Origin: Roseibium sp. MMSF_3544
GTDB lineage: Bacteria; Pseudomonadota; Alphaproteobacteria; Rhizobiales; Stappiaceae
Assembly (NCBI RefSeq): GCF_030732845.1
Contig: NZ_JASHKA010000014.1
Location: 1 to 64,000, forward strand
Reading direction: 5' to 3'
DNA: 64,000 nucleotides
This document shows positions 52,654 through 62,024 of this stretch, one piece after another (within the stretch, counting starts at the first letter, position 1; every line of letters begins with the position of its first letter). Made by a program: the position numbers and the translations under genes. The notes beneath the pieces are model-generated. The model saw only the letters and a list, made by a program, of their open reading frames with translations, was not told where the DNA came from and did no database searches.

Positions 52654-53529
52654 ATGATGAACCACGAAATCAACAAAGCCTTCCGTGCGCGCCTCGAAAA
52701 GGGTGGCGCCGTCCTGATGCCGGGTGCTGCCAACGCGCTGGCGGCCAGGGTCATTGACGGGCTCGGTTTTGAAGCGGTCTACATCTCGGGCGCCGGTCTC
52801 ACCAACACCTTTCTCGGCATGCCGGATCTCGGGTTTGTTTCTCTTCCGGAGATTGCCCAGCACACGGCGACCATCCGAAACACCACCGAGCTACCCATTG
52901 TCGTTGATGCAGACACGGGTTTCGGCAACGCGCTGAACGTCCATCACACCGTGCGGACGCTCGAGCGCGCAGGAGCGAGTGCCATTCAGCTGGAAGACCA
53001 GGTCAATCCGAAGCGGTGCGGTCACTTTTCCGGAAAGGAGGTCGTCGGCTTAGGCGAGGCGCGCAGCAGGATCAAGGCGGCGGCTGACGCCCGTATCGAC
53101 CCCAATTTCCTGATTGTCGCCCGCACGGATGCGTGCGCGACCGATGGATTTGACGCCGCGATCGAAAGAGCGGAAGCCTTCATTGAGGACGGCGCAGATG
53201 TCACGTTCATTGAAGCGCCCAGGAGCCTGGAAAACATTCGCGATATTCCCAAACGACTTGCCGGCACCCCGCAGCTTATAAACCTCGTCGTCGGCGGGAA
53301 GACACCGATCATCGACTTTGCCGAGCTCGACGAATTGGGATTTGGACTTGTGCTCTACGCCAATGTCGCTCTTCAGGGGGCGCTGAAGGGCATGGATGAC
53401 GCACTCTCCATGCTGAAAGCTGATGGGCGGATGGACGAAAACGGACCGGTCGCTAGCTTCGAAGTGCGTCAGAATGCGGTCAAGAAAACCTACTACGATG
53501 ATCTTGAACGCCAATATGAAGTCGAGTGA
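52654..53529 (+). CDS. Isocitrate lyase/PEP mutase family C-C lyase (methylisocitrate-lyase-like)
   Basis: The 291-residue enzyme (ATG 52654, with GGAG upstream; 52657 is possible) has MPGAANALAARVIDGLGFEAVYISG, VDADTGFGNALNV, the active-site loop QVNPKRCGHFSGKEV with the catalytic Cys, and RTDACATDGFDAAIERA. KRCGH is the isocitrate/methylisocitrate lyase form, so it splits a 2-hydroxy-tricarboxylate or substituted malate. With aconitase and PrpF it would complete trans- or methyl-aconitate breakdown; 2,3-dimethylmalate lyase and oxaloacetate decarboxylase are alternatives. Confidence 0.85.
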   Translation: MMNHEINKAFRARLEKGGAVLMPGAANALAARVIDGLGFEAVYISGAGLTNTFLGMPDLGFVSLPEIAQHTATIRNTTELPIVVDADTGFGNALNVHHTVRTLERAGASAIQLEDQVNPKRCGHFSGKEVVGLGEARSRIKAAADARIDPNFLIVARTDACATDGFDAAIERAEAFIEDGADVTFIEAPRSLENIRDIPKRLAGTPQLINLVVGGKTPIIDFAELDELGFGLVLYANVALQGALKGMDDALSMLKADGRMDENGPVASFEVRQNAVKKTYYDDLERQYEVE

Positions 53530-53613
53530 ATGCTGGCCGGAAAGCGCAATTGGAGCCGGTCGACACCTGTTCGATCGGCTTCTTTCGCAACGGGGCGGCG
53601 TCTTCGGTGATCG

Positions 53614-53961
53614 TCAATGCGTTAGCGATTTGGAAAAGACGTTGATGATCACCACGCCGGCAACGATCAGACCAAGGCCGAGGATCGCCGGCAAATCCAG
53701 CTTCTGGCCGAAGGCAAGCCAGGCAACTAGCGTGATCAGAACGATACCGGCGCCCGACCAGATCGCATAGACGATTCCCGTCGGCAGCACACGGATCGGA
53801 TAGGACAGCAGCCAGAACGAAACCGCGTAGCCGATAACAGTGATCAGCGACGGCACGAGCCGGGTGAAGCTTTCCGCCCTTGCCAGGGCAGAGGTTGCAA
53901 CAACTTCGGCAACGATAGCCGCGCATAGGATGAGATAGGTCGTGGTCAGGTTGACGGGCAT
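53614..53961 (-). CDS. Small multidrug resistance (SMR/EmrE) transporter
   Basis: A 115-residue protein of four membrane helices with the EmrE-type motif AAIVAEVVATSALARAESFTRL (E19, the proton/drug-coupling residue) and LPTGIVYAIWSGAGIVLI. Such proteins export lipophilic quaternary ammonium cations or guanidinium compounds. It is a single minus-strand gene facing the lyase gene. Relevance to the nearby quaternary amine operon is only suggestive. Confidence 0.88.
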   Translation of the reverse strand: MPVNLTTTYLILCAAIVAEVVATSALARAESFTRLVPSLITVIGYAVSFWLLSYPIRVLPTGIVYAIWSGAGIVLITLVAWLAFGQKLDLPAILGLGLIVAGVVIINVFSKSLTH

Positions 53962-54309
53962 GGAGCGCTCTCTTTTTTCGCAACCTGACAGCCAGGCCGC
54001 GCAAATCGAATCGAATTTCAGGGGTCGGACTTTGCGCTTTTACGCGCGTTGCAAGAAAAGCGCACCAGCTGCGAAATCGCTTCAGGTCACGTAGGTGTGA
54101 GTTCCAATAAACGGATCCAGCGCTTGAAAAGTGTGCCCAATTTGCTTTGTTAAGGCCCCGTTTACCATAATAATGTTGCCATGCAGCGTCATGTGGCATG
54201 TCTTGATTGTTGATTGTCTGATGAGGGCCGGGCCATTGGGAAAAAAGGGCTCGGTGAATACTTTCCAGCGTGCGTTCAGCGCCTGGCTCGGCCGGAGAAG
54301 GACTTGGAA
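53962..54309. other. Intergenic gap before the L,D-transpeptidase
   Basis: These 348 bases separate the divergent SMR gene and the L,D-transpeptidase gene. The right half is AT-richer and holds a CtrA-box-like element (54150-54165). A plus-strand frame in phase with the transpeptidase runs upstream to 54214 but has no signal peptide sense, so I do not include it. Nothing else is seen. Confidence 0.5.
54150..54165 (+). promoter_or_regulatory. CtrA-box-like element upstream of L,D-transpeptidase
   Basis: TTAAGGCCCCGTTTAC matches TTAA-N7-TTAAC with one base changed in the second half. It lies 145 bases before the ATG. Cell-wall enzymes are common CtrA targets in alphaproteobacteria. The motif is short, so chance occurrence is possible. 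Confidence 0.25.
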
Positions 54310-54969
54310 ATGACGTCAATCTTGAATCGTCGAAGTTTCATTGCCGGTTTGCCGTTGCTTCTGGCCGCCTGTCAGGGCAGCCAGAAATCGACCGTTCAGG
54401 CCGGCCTGACGCCGCTTGCCGATGGAACGCCGAACTATGCCTCCGCCTACGCACCCGTCCGCGACGGCGGCTTCTCGCTTCCCGGCATCGATTACCAGGC
54501 GTTCGACCCGAAATATCTGCGACAGACAGTTTTTTATCCAACGCGTTACCCGGCCGGAACGATCGTGGTCGACCCGAACAAGAAGTTCCTTTATCTGGTT
54601 CAGCCCGGCGGACGCGCAATCCGCTACGGTATCGGTGTCGGGCGTGCAGGATTTGCCTGGAACGGTGAGGCCGTTATCCGTTTCAAGCGGGAGTGGCCGA
54701 AGTGGTTCCCGCCCGACGAGATGATCGAGCGTGACCCCAGCCTTGAGAAATACCGGGAGGGTCAGGAGGGCGGGCCGAGCAACCCGATCGGGGCTCGCGG
54801 GCTATACCTCTGGCAGGGCAACAAGGACACGCTCTACCGCATCCACAGCACCAATCAGCCGGGCAGCATTGGCACCAACGCCTCCAGTGGCTGTATCCGC
54901 ATGTGGCACCAGGACATTATCGACCTCTACGACAGGGTGGAGCTCGGCACGAAGGTGGTGGTGCTGTAA
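54310..54969 (+). CDS. L,D-transpeptidase (YkuD family)
   Basis: The product (219 residues from ATG 54310) begins MTSILNRRSFIAGLPLLLAAC, combining a twin-arginine-like NRRSFIAG and a lipobox LAAC, so it is an exported, probably lipid-anchored protein. The catalytic motif is HSTNQPGSIGTNASSGCIRM near residues 179-198 with the nucleophilic Cys. Upstream are FYPTRYPAGTIVVDPNKKFLYLV and KRWP-like KREWPKWFPP, typical of the ErfK/YbiS/YcfS group. It cross-links peptidoglycan or attaches lipoproteins or outer-membrane proteins. Confidence 0.9.
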   Translation: MTSILNRRSFIAGLPLLLAACQGSQKSTVQAGLTPLADGTPNYASAYAPVRDGGFSLPGIDYQAFDPKYLRQTVFYPTRYPAGTIVVDPNKKFLYLVQPGGRAIRYGIGVGRAGFAWNGEAVIRFKREWPKWFPPDEMIERDPSLEKYREGQEGGPSNPIGARGLYLWQGNKDTLYRIHSTNQPGSIGTNASSGCIRMWHQDIIDLYDRVELGTKVVVL

Positions 54970-54981
54970 CGCTGCAATGAC

Positions 54982-56493
54982 TCAGCCGAGCTGGTCGGCG
55001 AAGAAGGCTTCCGGGCTCCCGGCTTCGACCAGCTTTTTTCCCTCTATTTGCCAAAACCGCGTGCCGACATTGCGCACGAACGTCCGGTCGTGGCTGACCA
55101 GCAGCGCGGTCGCGTCGTGAACCAGCAACTCACGCTCCAGTGCCTCCTGGCCCTCTATGTCGAGATGGTTTGTCGGTTCGTCCAGAATGTACAGGTTCGG
55201 GTTTCTCAGCCGCAGCAAGAGCATGGCAAGCCGGCTGCGCTGACCGCCCGAGAGGACGGAAACATCCTTTTGCTGAAGATCGATATGGATGCCTGCTTCC
55301 GCCAACAGAGCGCGGGCACGCCTGTCCCCGACGTCTGAGGACTCTGTAACGGCTGCCAACGGGTTTTTGAAGCGGTCAATCTGGGAAAGCGACTGGTCCG
55401 AGACGCCGGGGACGGCCGAGGGCGCGACGCGGATATCAGGCAGGTCCTTTTGAAGAGCGTCGATAACAAGCGACAACAGGCGTGATTTGCCCGCGCCGTT
55501 CGCACCGAGCACGACAACACGGTCTCCCGGATTGATCCAGAGCGCCGGAAGACGGAACAGAGTGCGACCGTCCGGGACGGTTACGTTTGACGCGGCAAGA
55601 CTTACCAGAGCCTTTGCATGCGCTCCTGAATTATCCAGGCGTATCTTGCCCGCGGACCGCCGGTTTTCCGCAGGCCGCGCGGCATCTTCGATTTTCTGCG
55701 CCCGTTCCTTCAGCTGCTTTGTCTTGTTCAAAAGCAGGTCGGACCCGGAATTGACGCCGATATTCTTCAGCTTCGCAGCCTGCCGCCGGAGCTGGTTGGC
55801 CTTCGCGAGATCGTTCCGGAACCGGCGCTCAGTGGCGCTGTCCTGTTCCGCAAGCGCCTCCCTCGCCTTGCTATAGGGCAGGGGAAAGACATGCGACTGC
55901 TCGCGTCGAAGGAAGAGGGTTCTGTTGCAGACCGCATCCAGAAACGACCGGTCATGGCTGGCGACGATGAGCGGTGTGCCATGCGCGATGGTGCCAATCC
56001 AGCTTTGCAGAATGCCGATGCGTTCAAGGTCCAGGTGGTTGGTTGGCTCGTCCATCAGGAGCACATCCGGTTCGTTGGCCCAGACCCTGGCAAGTAGGGT
56101 GACCCGTTGCCAACCACCCGAGAGTTCGCCAAGAGGGCGTTGCCACAGGTTTTCCGGAACCTCAAGATCGCTCAGTGCGATATCGACCCGCCAGCTTTCA
56201 CTTTCAGCCTGTTCCGGGTCAAGCGCGGACAGAACCGCATCATAGAGCGAAACCTGTTTCAGCATTTCCGGAACATCTTGCGTGACCAAACCCACGCGAA
56301 GACCACGCGCTGTCGTGATGTCGCCGTGGCTTGCTTCGGCTTCACCGGCAAGGATGCGCAGCAGGGTCGATTTGCCGGTTCCGTTGGCCGCAACGAGGCC
56401 GATCCGGTCGCCTTTTTCCAGATTGAGGTTCAGATTTTCAAACAGGGGAGACGTCAAAATGACGCCGAGATTGCGAAGATTGATCAGGGACAT
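54982..56493 (-). CDS. ABC-F family ATPase (Uup/translation-factor-like)
   Basis: The protein (503 residues from M at 56493, MSLINLRNLG) has two ABC domains and no membrane segment. Walker A motifs are AANGTGKSTLLRIL and GANGAGKSRLLSLV; signatures are LSGGWQRVTLL and LSGGQRSRLAML; the linker between them is rich in Arg and Lys (about residues 225-290). ABC-F proteins act on ribosomes or in DNA repair. It is a lone gene convergent with the transpeptidase. Confidence 0.9.
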   Translation of the reverse strand: MSLINLRNLGVILTSPLFENLNLNLEKGDRIGLVAANGTGKSTLLRILAGEAEASHGDITTARGLRVGLVTQDVPEMLKQVSLYDAVLSALDPEQAESESWRVDIALSDLEVPENLWQRPLGELSGGWQRVTLLARVWANEPDVLLMDEPTNHLDLERIGILQSWIGTIAHGTPLIVASHDRSFLDAVCNRTLFLRREQSHVFPLPYSKAREALAEQDSATERRFRNDLAKANQLRRQAAKLKNIGVNSGSDLLLNKTKQLKERAQKIEDAARPAENRRSAGKIRLDNSGAHAKALVSLAASNVTVPDGRTLFRLPALWINPGDRVVVLGANGAGKSRLLSLVIDALQKDLPDIRVAPSAVPGVSDQSLSQIDRFKNPLAAVTESSDVGDRRARALLAEAGIHIDLQQKDVSVLSGGQRSRLAMLLLRLRNPNLYILDEPTNHLDIEGQEALERELLVHDATALLVSHDRTFVRNVGTRFWQIEGKKLVEAGSPEAFFADQLG

Positions 56494-56744
56494 GTGCCAC
56501 AACTTTCAAACCGGGGCTGCAGCCTTCAAGGCTGCCATCTGGGCAGATCGTCGTGACTTTGAAAATGTCCTTCGATCAGCCCTACAAACGCGTTTGCAGG
56601 GCCTGAACGGGACCGCGGGTTCGATCATGGAATCTGAAATACGACATGTGACCCTCCCTCGGTTCGTGTGGACTGTTGTGAAGGCTATTGGGCCGAGCCG
56701 CCCAAGTCAATCTTTCACAGAAGAAACGGTAAGGTAGTGAGAAT

Positions 56745-56768
56745 CCGGCAGCTCTTCTGAACTGCCGG
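56745..56768 (-). terminator. Stem-loop downstream of matB
   Basis: CCGGCAG (56745-56751) and CTGCCGG (56762-56768) form a perfect 7-bp stem with a 10-base loop, 16 bases past the matB stop. No clear T-run follows on the minus strand. It is a probable 3'-end hairpin. The rest of the 290-base gap up to the ABC-F gene shows nothing recognisable. Confidence 0.45.
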
Positions 56769-56783
56769 ACAAGGGAGTGACAA

Positions 56784-58301
56784 TCACCCCTGTGTGAACA
56801 TGTCCTTGTATGTGTCGCGCAGGACGTTCTTCTGAACCTTGCCCATCGTGTTGCGCGGCAGTTCGTCGAGTAAAATCAGTTTTCTGGGATGCTTGAACCG
56901 GGCAAGCGAGTGTTTGACGGCTTCGTGGATCTCGTCGAGATCGGGCTCTGTTCCCTTTTCGGGCACCAGAACACCAAGTACGGTTTCGCCGAAATCCGGG
57001 TGCGGAACGCCGATTACCGCGCTTTCCAGCACACCGGGCTGGTCGTCGAGCACAAGTTCGATTTCCTTCGGGTAGATGTTATAGCCGCCGGAAATTATGA
57101 GGTCCTTGTTGCGCCCGACAATATGGACATAACCGTCTTCATCAATCCTGCCGAGATCACCTGTGATAAAGAAGCCGTCGGCGCGCAGTTCCGCCGCCGT
57201 CTTTTCCGGCATTTGCCAGTAGCCCTTGAAGACATTCGGTCCACGCACCTCGATCTGGCCGACATCGCCCTGCGGCAACGTTTCGCCGGTGTCCGGATTG
57301 GTGATCTTCAATTCAACGCCAGGCAGGGGAAAGCCAACCGTTCCCGCACGTCGCTCACCATCATAAGGATTTGACGTGTTCATATTGGTCTCGGTCATGC
57401 CGTAACGCTCAAGAATCCGGTGACCGGTCCGGTTTTCGAACTGCACATGCGTCTCAGCCAGCAGCGGCGCGGAGCCGGAAACGAACAGACGCATATGGGC
57501 GGCCAGGTCTTTCGTGAAGCGTTCGTCGCCCAACAGCCGGGTGTAGAAGGTTGGCACGCCCATCATGGAGGTGGCGTCCGGCATGTGCTTGATGATCTCA
57601 TCCAGGTCGAATTTTGGCATGAAGACCATGCTGCCGCCGGCGGCGAGTGTCACGTTGGTCGCAACGAACAGTCCGTGCGTGTGGAATATGGGAAGCGCGT
57701 GCAGAAGCACGTCCTTGTCGGTAAACCGCCATTCCTTGACAAGGGTCTCAGCGTTCGACAGCAGGTTGTCTTGCGTGAGCATCGCGCCCTTGGACCGGCC
57801 GGTCGTGCCAGACGTATACAGAAAGGCAGCGAGATCGTCGGCGCTTCGTTCAACCGTGGCGAAGACAGTTGGCATCCCGGCTGACCCGTCCATCAGGCTG
57901 CCGCCGCCGTCCGCGTTCAAGGTTTCCAGTTTTGCATTCAGACTTTGAGCAACGGGAGCAAGCTCGGCCTTGCTTTTCTCGTCGCAAACGATCAGCGATG
58001 CACCGCTGTTGTCGATGAAATAAGTCAATTCATCGACCGTGTAGGCTGTGTTTAGCGGCAGAAACACCAGCCCTGCCTGTGCGCAAGCCGCGTAGAGCGC
58101 GAGCGCTTCGGGCGACTTTTGAACCTGGACAGCGACACGGTCGCCGGTCACCAATCCTCTTTGCGTCAGAAAATTTGCAGTCTTTGCTGCAGTTTCCAGG
58201 AAATCCAGGTGCGTAATCGTGCTGCCATCCAGCAGATGAAGGAACGGTGTTGTCTTTCCGGCATGAACGCCAAAGAGGCTGTCATAGAGGGGATTGGACA
58301 T
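56784..58301 (-). CDS. matB: Malonyl-CoA synthetase MatB
   Basis: The 505-residue ANL adenylating enzyme joins malonate to CoA with ATP. Motifs are YTSGTTGRSKGAMLTQDNL (P-loop), YGMTETNMNTSNPYDGERRAGTVGFPLPGV, ITGDLGRIDEDGYV and the C-terminal catalytic Lys in LPRNTMGKVQKNVL. The METNMNTSNPYDGERRAG-type stretch is diagnostic of MatB. It is divergent from a GntR regulator, as in mat loci, but no malonyl-CoA decarboxylase (matA) or malonate carrier (matC) gene is adjacent. Confidence 0.92.
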   Translation of the reverse strand: MSNPLYDSLFGVHAGKTTPFLHLLDGSTITHLDFLETAAKTANFLTQRGLVTGDRVAVQVQKSPEALALYAACAQAGLVFLPLNTAYTVDELTYFIDNSGASLIVCDEKSKAELAPVAQSLNAKLETLNADGGGSLMDGSAGMPTVFATVERSADDLAAFLYTSGTTGRSKGAMLTQDNLLSNAETLVKEWRFTDKDVLLHALPIFHTHGLFVATNVTLAAGGSMVFMPKFDLDEIIKHMPDATSMMGVPTFYTRLLGDERFTKDLAAHMRLFVSGSAPLLAETHVQFENRTGHRILERYGMTETNMNTSNPYDGERRAGTVGFPLPGVELKITNPDTGETLPQGDVGQIEVRGPNVFKGYWQMPEKTAAELRADGFFITGDLGRIDEDGYVHIVGRNKDLIISGGYNIYPKEIELVLDDQPGVLESAVIGVPHPDFGETVLGVLVPEKGTEPDLDEIHEAVKHSLARFKHPRKLILLDELPRNTMGKVQKNVLRDTYKDMFTQG

Positions 58302-58387
58302 CGGCGTTACCTTTTCTGGTCTTCTTCAGCACGAACGTTTCCGCTCGCGGCGTAAAAGACAGCAGTTGGTATTCCAAGTCAATATTT

Positions 58388-58397
58388 TTGTATACAA
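58388..58397. promoter_or_regulatory. MatR-type operator between matB and gntR
   Basis: TTGTATACAA is a perfect 10-bp palindrome with the TNGTNNACNA form of FadR-subfamily GntR sites. On the minus strand it reads TCTTGTATACAAA, close to known MatR sites. It is centred in the 142-base divergent region, so it can control both genes. Confidence 0.7.
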
Positions 58398-58443
58398 GAC
58401 TTTGATTATTGCATTCCAAATGAGGCGGCGTTAGGTTGAAACC

Positions 58444-59100
58444 ATGGAACAACGCCGTGCAGACAACATCGCCGAAGCGCTGGAAGAACATATTTTCAGC
58501 GGGACTTTTCTGGACGGAGACCGTCTTGACGAGGTCAGACTGGCGGAGCAGTTCGGCGTCTCGCGCACCCCTCTTCGAGAGGCATTTCAGCGTCTGGCAC
58601 TGTCGGGACTTGTCGAGCTGGTTCCGCGCAGAGGTGCATTCGTTCGCCAGCCGGGTCCGATTGAACTCATGGAAATGTTCGAAGTCATGGCCGAGCTTGA
58701 GGCCGTGTGCGGCCGCCTCGCAGCGATTCGGATTTCGGAAGAAGCGCTCGAAGAGTTAAGGGACGCCAACGCCAAGTGCCACCAGGCCGTTGATGCCCAT
58801 GACCCGGACGGTTACTACGCCGAGAACGAGCGATTCCATAAAACCATCTATCGTCAGTCGGGCAACGGTTTCCTGGAGCAGGAAGCGGCCAAGCTCAACA
58901 AGCGCCTCAAACCCTTTCGCCGCCAACAGCTGAGATTGCGTGGCCGTATGGCGCAATCCATGTCCGAGCATGAAGCAATCATGGACGCGCTCTCTAAGGG
59001 TTTACCCGAAGAAGCTGCGAATGCGTTGAGAGACCACGTCGCCGTTCAGGGTGAAAAATTTCACAGTCTCATGGCAAGTCTGAAAAGCAAGTCAGACTGA
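58444..59100 (+). CDS. GntR/FadR-subfamily regulator, MatR-like
   Basis: The 218-residue protein has an N-terminal winged helix (DNIAEALEEHIFSGTFLDGDRLDEVRLAEQFGVSRTPLREAFQRL) and a C-terminal FCD effector domain with metal-binding His and Asp (ENERFHKTIYRQ; SEHEAIMDAL; ALRDHVAVQ). Divergent from matB with a TTGTATACAA palindrome between, it is most likely the malonate-responsive repressor. Confidence 0.85.
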   Translation: MEQRRADNIAEALEEHIFSGTFLDGDRLDEVRLAEQFGVSRTPLREAFQRLALSGLVELVPRRGAFVRQPGPIELMEMFEVMAELEAVCGRLAAIRISEEALEELRDANAKCHQAVDAHDPDGYYAENERFHKTIYRQSGNGFLEQEAAKLNKRLKPFRRQQLRLRGRMAQSMSEHEAIMDALSKGLPEEAANALRDHVAVQGEKFHSLMASLKSKSD

Positions 59101-59165
59101 CGGTGAGCGCAGCAGTCCGACGTGTGCCACGATCGCTTGTGACCCGAACTACGTGGTTTTTCAGA

Positions 59166-59196
59166 TTGACCTTCCAGTTACTGGAAGCCCTAACTG
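59166..59196 (+). promoter_or_regulatory. CueR-type promoter of the copper operon
   Basis: The -35 TTGACC (59166-59171) and -10 TAACTG (59191-59196) are separated by 19 bases, the long spacer of MerR-family promoters. The spacer holds the dyad CTTCCAGTTACTGGAAG, and ACCTTCC...GGAAG matches CueR sites. The regulator is encoded downstream as cueR, so the system is self-contained. Confidence 0.85.
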
Positions 59197-59230
59197 ACAC
59201 CTGCACCCCGTCTTGAAAGAGCGTTCTATC

Positions 59231-61588
59231 ATGCAGGAAACAGTCACCTCTCATATTACATCTGCCGAGCCCGGCGAGGCGACCGATCCGGTATGCGGCA
59301 TGTCAGTGACGCTCGGCAAAGGCAAGCCGAGCCTGCGCTACAAGGGCCGCGAATACCACTTCTGCAATCCCAAATGTCACGACAAGTTCGACTCGGACCC
59401 GTACTTCTACCTGTCCGGCAACAGTCAAAAGAAAAAGGCAATGGAAGCCGAGCGGTCTGCTTCCGGGACGCTCTTCACCTGTCCGATGGATCCGGAGATC
59501 GTTCAGGAAGGTCCTGGAACCTGCCCGATCTGCGGCATGGCACTGGAGCCCATGAGCGGCATCTCAGATGAGCCAAACCACGAGCTGATTGATTTTACCC
59601 GCCGTCTGTGGGTTAGCGCTATTGCAGCTATTCCCCTCTTGATCCTGACGATGGGGCCGATGGTAGGGGTGCCAATCCGCCAATGGATCGGCGAAGGCGT
59701 CGCGATCTACCTGGAAGCACTTCTGGCAACACCTGTGGTTTTATGGGCAGCCCTTCCGTTTTTCCAACGGGGCTGGACTTCGCTTGTCACCCGGCATTTC
59801 AATATGTGGACCCTGATCATGATCGGGGTGGGAACAGCCTATCTTTATTCGATGGTTGCGGCTTTCTTGCCGTTTCTGTTTCCCGAAGCGCTCAGGGGAC
59901 CGACCGGGCACATGCCGGTCTATTTCGAGGCGTCCGTCGTTATTGTGGCATTGGTTTTTGTCGGTCAGGTGCTTGAGCTGAACGCTCGCGAGCGAACCGG
60001 TGATGCCATCCGCGCCCTGCTTGACCTGGCGCCCAAAACAGCGCGGCGGATCAGCCCCGACGGCGACGAATACGATGCTCCGCTGGAGAACATTCTGGCA
60101 GGTGACAGGCTGCGCGTCCGGCCCGGCGAAGCAGTCCCTGTTGATGGGGTCGTCCTGGAAGGCGGATCCTCGGTAGATGAAAGCCTTGTGACCGGCGAGC
60201 CTGTTCCGGTTGAAAAAAATCCGGGCGACACGGTGACCGGAGGTACGCTCAACAAGACCGGTTCCTTCGTGATGGAAGCGCGATTGGTCGGTGAAGACAC
60301 CATGCTCGCCAAGATCGTCGACATGGTCGCGTCTGCGCAGCGCTCGCGTGCACCGATCCAGGGTTTGGCCGATCGTGTTGCAAGTTACTTCGTGCCGGCA
60401 GTGGTCGGCGTCGCAATATTGGCGTTTTGCCTCTGGTCGATCTTCGGACCGAGCCCGTCCGTTGTGCATGCCATCGTGGCTGCGGTTTCCGTCCTGATCA
60501 TCGCCTGCCCTTGCGCCCTCGGGCTGGCAACCCCGATGTCGATCATGACGGCGACAGGACGGGGCGCCCAGGCCGGTGTTCTCGTCAAGACGGCGGAAAG
60601 CCTGGAACGTCTTGCAGCGGTTGACACGATCGTCGTCGACAAGACCGGAACCTTGACGGAAGGCCGGCCGGCCGTCAGCGAAATAGTGCCGTCACCGGGT
60701 GTTTCGAAGGACCGGGTGTTGAAGCTGGCGGCAGCCCTTGAAAAAGGATCTGAACATCCGCTGGCGGAAGCAATTCTGGACGCCGCTGAGGCCGAACAAC
60801 TGGACGTCCCGGCTGTTCACGCGTTTGAAGCTGTAACCGGCAAGGGCGTGACCGGAGAACTGGACGGCAGCCGGTTTTCGTTGGGTAACGCAGCATTCGC
60901 GCGGGAAACCGGCGCGTCTCTGGACGAACTTGAACAACGCGCAGAGGAGCTGTCCGAGCTCGGCAAAACGGTCATGTATCTCGTTGCGGACAATGAGGGC
61001 GGCGCCGTGCTACAGGGGTTGATAGCGGTTGCCGACCCGGTCAAGCCGAACGCGAAAGCGGCCATCGATGCCCTGCACAAGGACGGTGTCCGTATTGTCA
61101 TGGCGACCGGCGACGCGCCGAGGACTGCCGAAGCTGTTGCCAAGACCCTCGGGATTGACGAGGTGAAGTCCGGAGTGCTTCCCGAAGGCAAACAAGCGCT
61201 GATCGAAAGCCTCAAATCCACGGGCCATACGGTTGCGATGGCGGGAGACGGTGTAAATGATGCGCCCGCGCTTGCAGCGGCCGATGTCGGTCTGGCTATG
61301 GGAACCGGCGCCGATGTTGCCGTTGAAAGCGCCGGCCTGACCTTGCTGAAAGGGGATCTGGAGGGGATCTTGCGTGCACGAACACTGGCACGCGAGACCG
61401 TGCGCAACATTCGTCAGAACCTCTTTTTTGCTTTCATTTACAACGGGGTCGGTGTCCCGATTGCTGCAGGTGTGCTTTATCCGGTTTTCGGAATTCTGCT
61501 GTCTCCAATGTTGGCCGCCGCAGCGATGAGCTTGTCTTCTGTTTCGGTCATCAGCAACGCGTTGCGATTGCGTACCCTGAAACTGTGA
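59231..61588 (+). CDS. copA: Copper-exporting P1B-type ATPase (CopA-like) with YHS domain
   Basis: The 785-residue pump (ATG 59231) starts with a YHS-type domain ([14 protein letters not shown]...[12 protein letters not shown], about 17-55) and a zinc-ribbon-like heavy-metal domain ([27 protein letters not shown], about 80-107) in place of the usual CxxC domains. Eight membrane segments, TGEPVPVEK, the metal motif [12 protein letters not shown], phosphorylation site DKTGTLTEG and [16 protein letters not shown] follow. It exports Cu+ from the cytoplasm. The CueR-type promoter and cueR downstream confirm copper. Confidence 0.94.
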   Translation: MQETVTSHITSAEPGEATDPVCGMSVTLGKGKPSLRYKGREYHFCNPKCHDKFDSDPYFYLSGNSQKKKAMEAERSASGTLFTCPMDPEIVQEGPGTCPICGMALEPMSGISDEPNHELIDFTRRLWVSAIAAIPLLILTMGPMVGVPIRQWIGEGVAIYLEALLATPVVLWAALPFFQRGWTSLVTRHFNMWTLIMIGVGTAYLYSMVAAFLPFLFPEALRGPTGHMPVYFEASVVIVALVFVGQVLELNARERTGDAIRALLDLAPKTARRISPDGDEYDAPLENILAGDRLRVRPGEAVPVDGVVLEGGSSVDESLVTGEPVPVEKNPGDTVTGGTLNKTGSFVMEARLVGEDTMLAKIVDMVASAQRSRAPIQGLADRVASYFVPAVVGVAILAFCLWSIFGPSPSVVHAIVAAVSVLIIACPCALGLATPMSIMTATGRGAQAGVLVKTAESLERLAAVDTIVVDKTGTLTEGRPAVSEIVPSPGVSKDRVLKLAAALEKGSEHPLAEAILDAAEAEQLDVPAVHAFEAVTGKGVTGELDGSRFSLGNAAFARETGASLDELEQRAEELSELGKTVMYLVADNEGGAVLQGLIAVADPVKPNAKAAIDALHKDGVRIVMATGDAPRTAEAVAKTLGIDEVKSGVLPEGKQALIESLKSTGHTVAMAGDGVNDAPALAAADVGLAMGTGADVAVESAGLTLLKGDLEGILRARTLARETVRNIRQNLFFAFIYNGVGVPIAAGVLYPVFGILLSPMLAAAAMSLSSVSVISNALRLRTLKL

Positions 61589-61595
61589 GGTCGAG

Positions 61596-62024
61596 GTGAT
61601 GAATATTTCTGCTGCCGCTGAACTGAGCCACCTGCCGGTCAAAACCATCCGCTACTACGAGGAAATCGGGCTTGTCGAACCGACCCGGAGCAGCAACGGA
61701 TATCGGGATTTCACGGACCAGGATGTTCAAACGCTGAAGTTCCTTCAGCGTGCCCGCGGCCTTGGATTTTCAATCGAGGAATGCCGGGACCTGCTCTCGC
61801 TCTATGAGGATCGCAATCGGGCGAGTTCGGACGTCAAGGCGCTGACGCGTGCCAAGATCGCAGAAGTGGAGCGCAAGATCGAAGAACTCGTGTCGTTGAA
61901 GCGGGTCCTGGAAACGCTGGCAGAGGCCTGTCACGGTGATGAGCGTCCCGAATGCCCGATTATTGACGACCTTGCCGGCAAGATTGCTCAAGATCCGGCA
62001 CCAGAGGGGCAAGGCAGAAAGTGA
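61596..62024 (+). CDS. cueR: CueR-like MerR-family copper regulator
   Basis: A 142-residue MerR protein: HTH MNISAAAELSHLPVKTIRYYEEIGLVEPTR, dimer helix, and the Cu+-binding loop ACHGDERPECPII with two Cys, matching CueR. It starts seven bases after copA and overlaps the cytochrome gene by four bases, so it is the second gene of the copper operon. Confidence 0.93.
   Translation: MMNISAAAELSHLPVKTIRYYEEIGLVEPTRSSNGYRDFTDQDVQTLKFLQRARGLGFSIEECRDLLSLYEDRNRASSDVKALTRAKIAEVERKIEELVSLKRVLETLAEACHGDERPECPIIDDLAGKIAQDPAPEGQGRK

Noticed and set aside
53614..54319. Longer minus-strand frame overlapping the SMR gene
   Set aside because: It is out of frame with the clear EmrE-like product and shows no membrane pattern or family motif.
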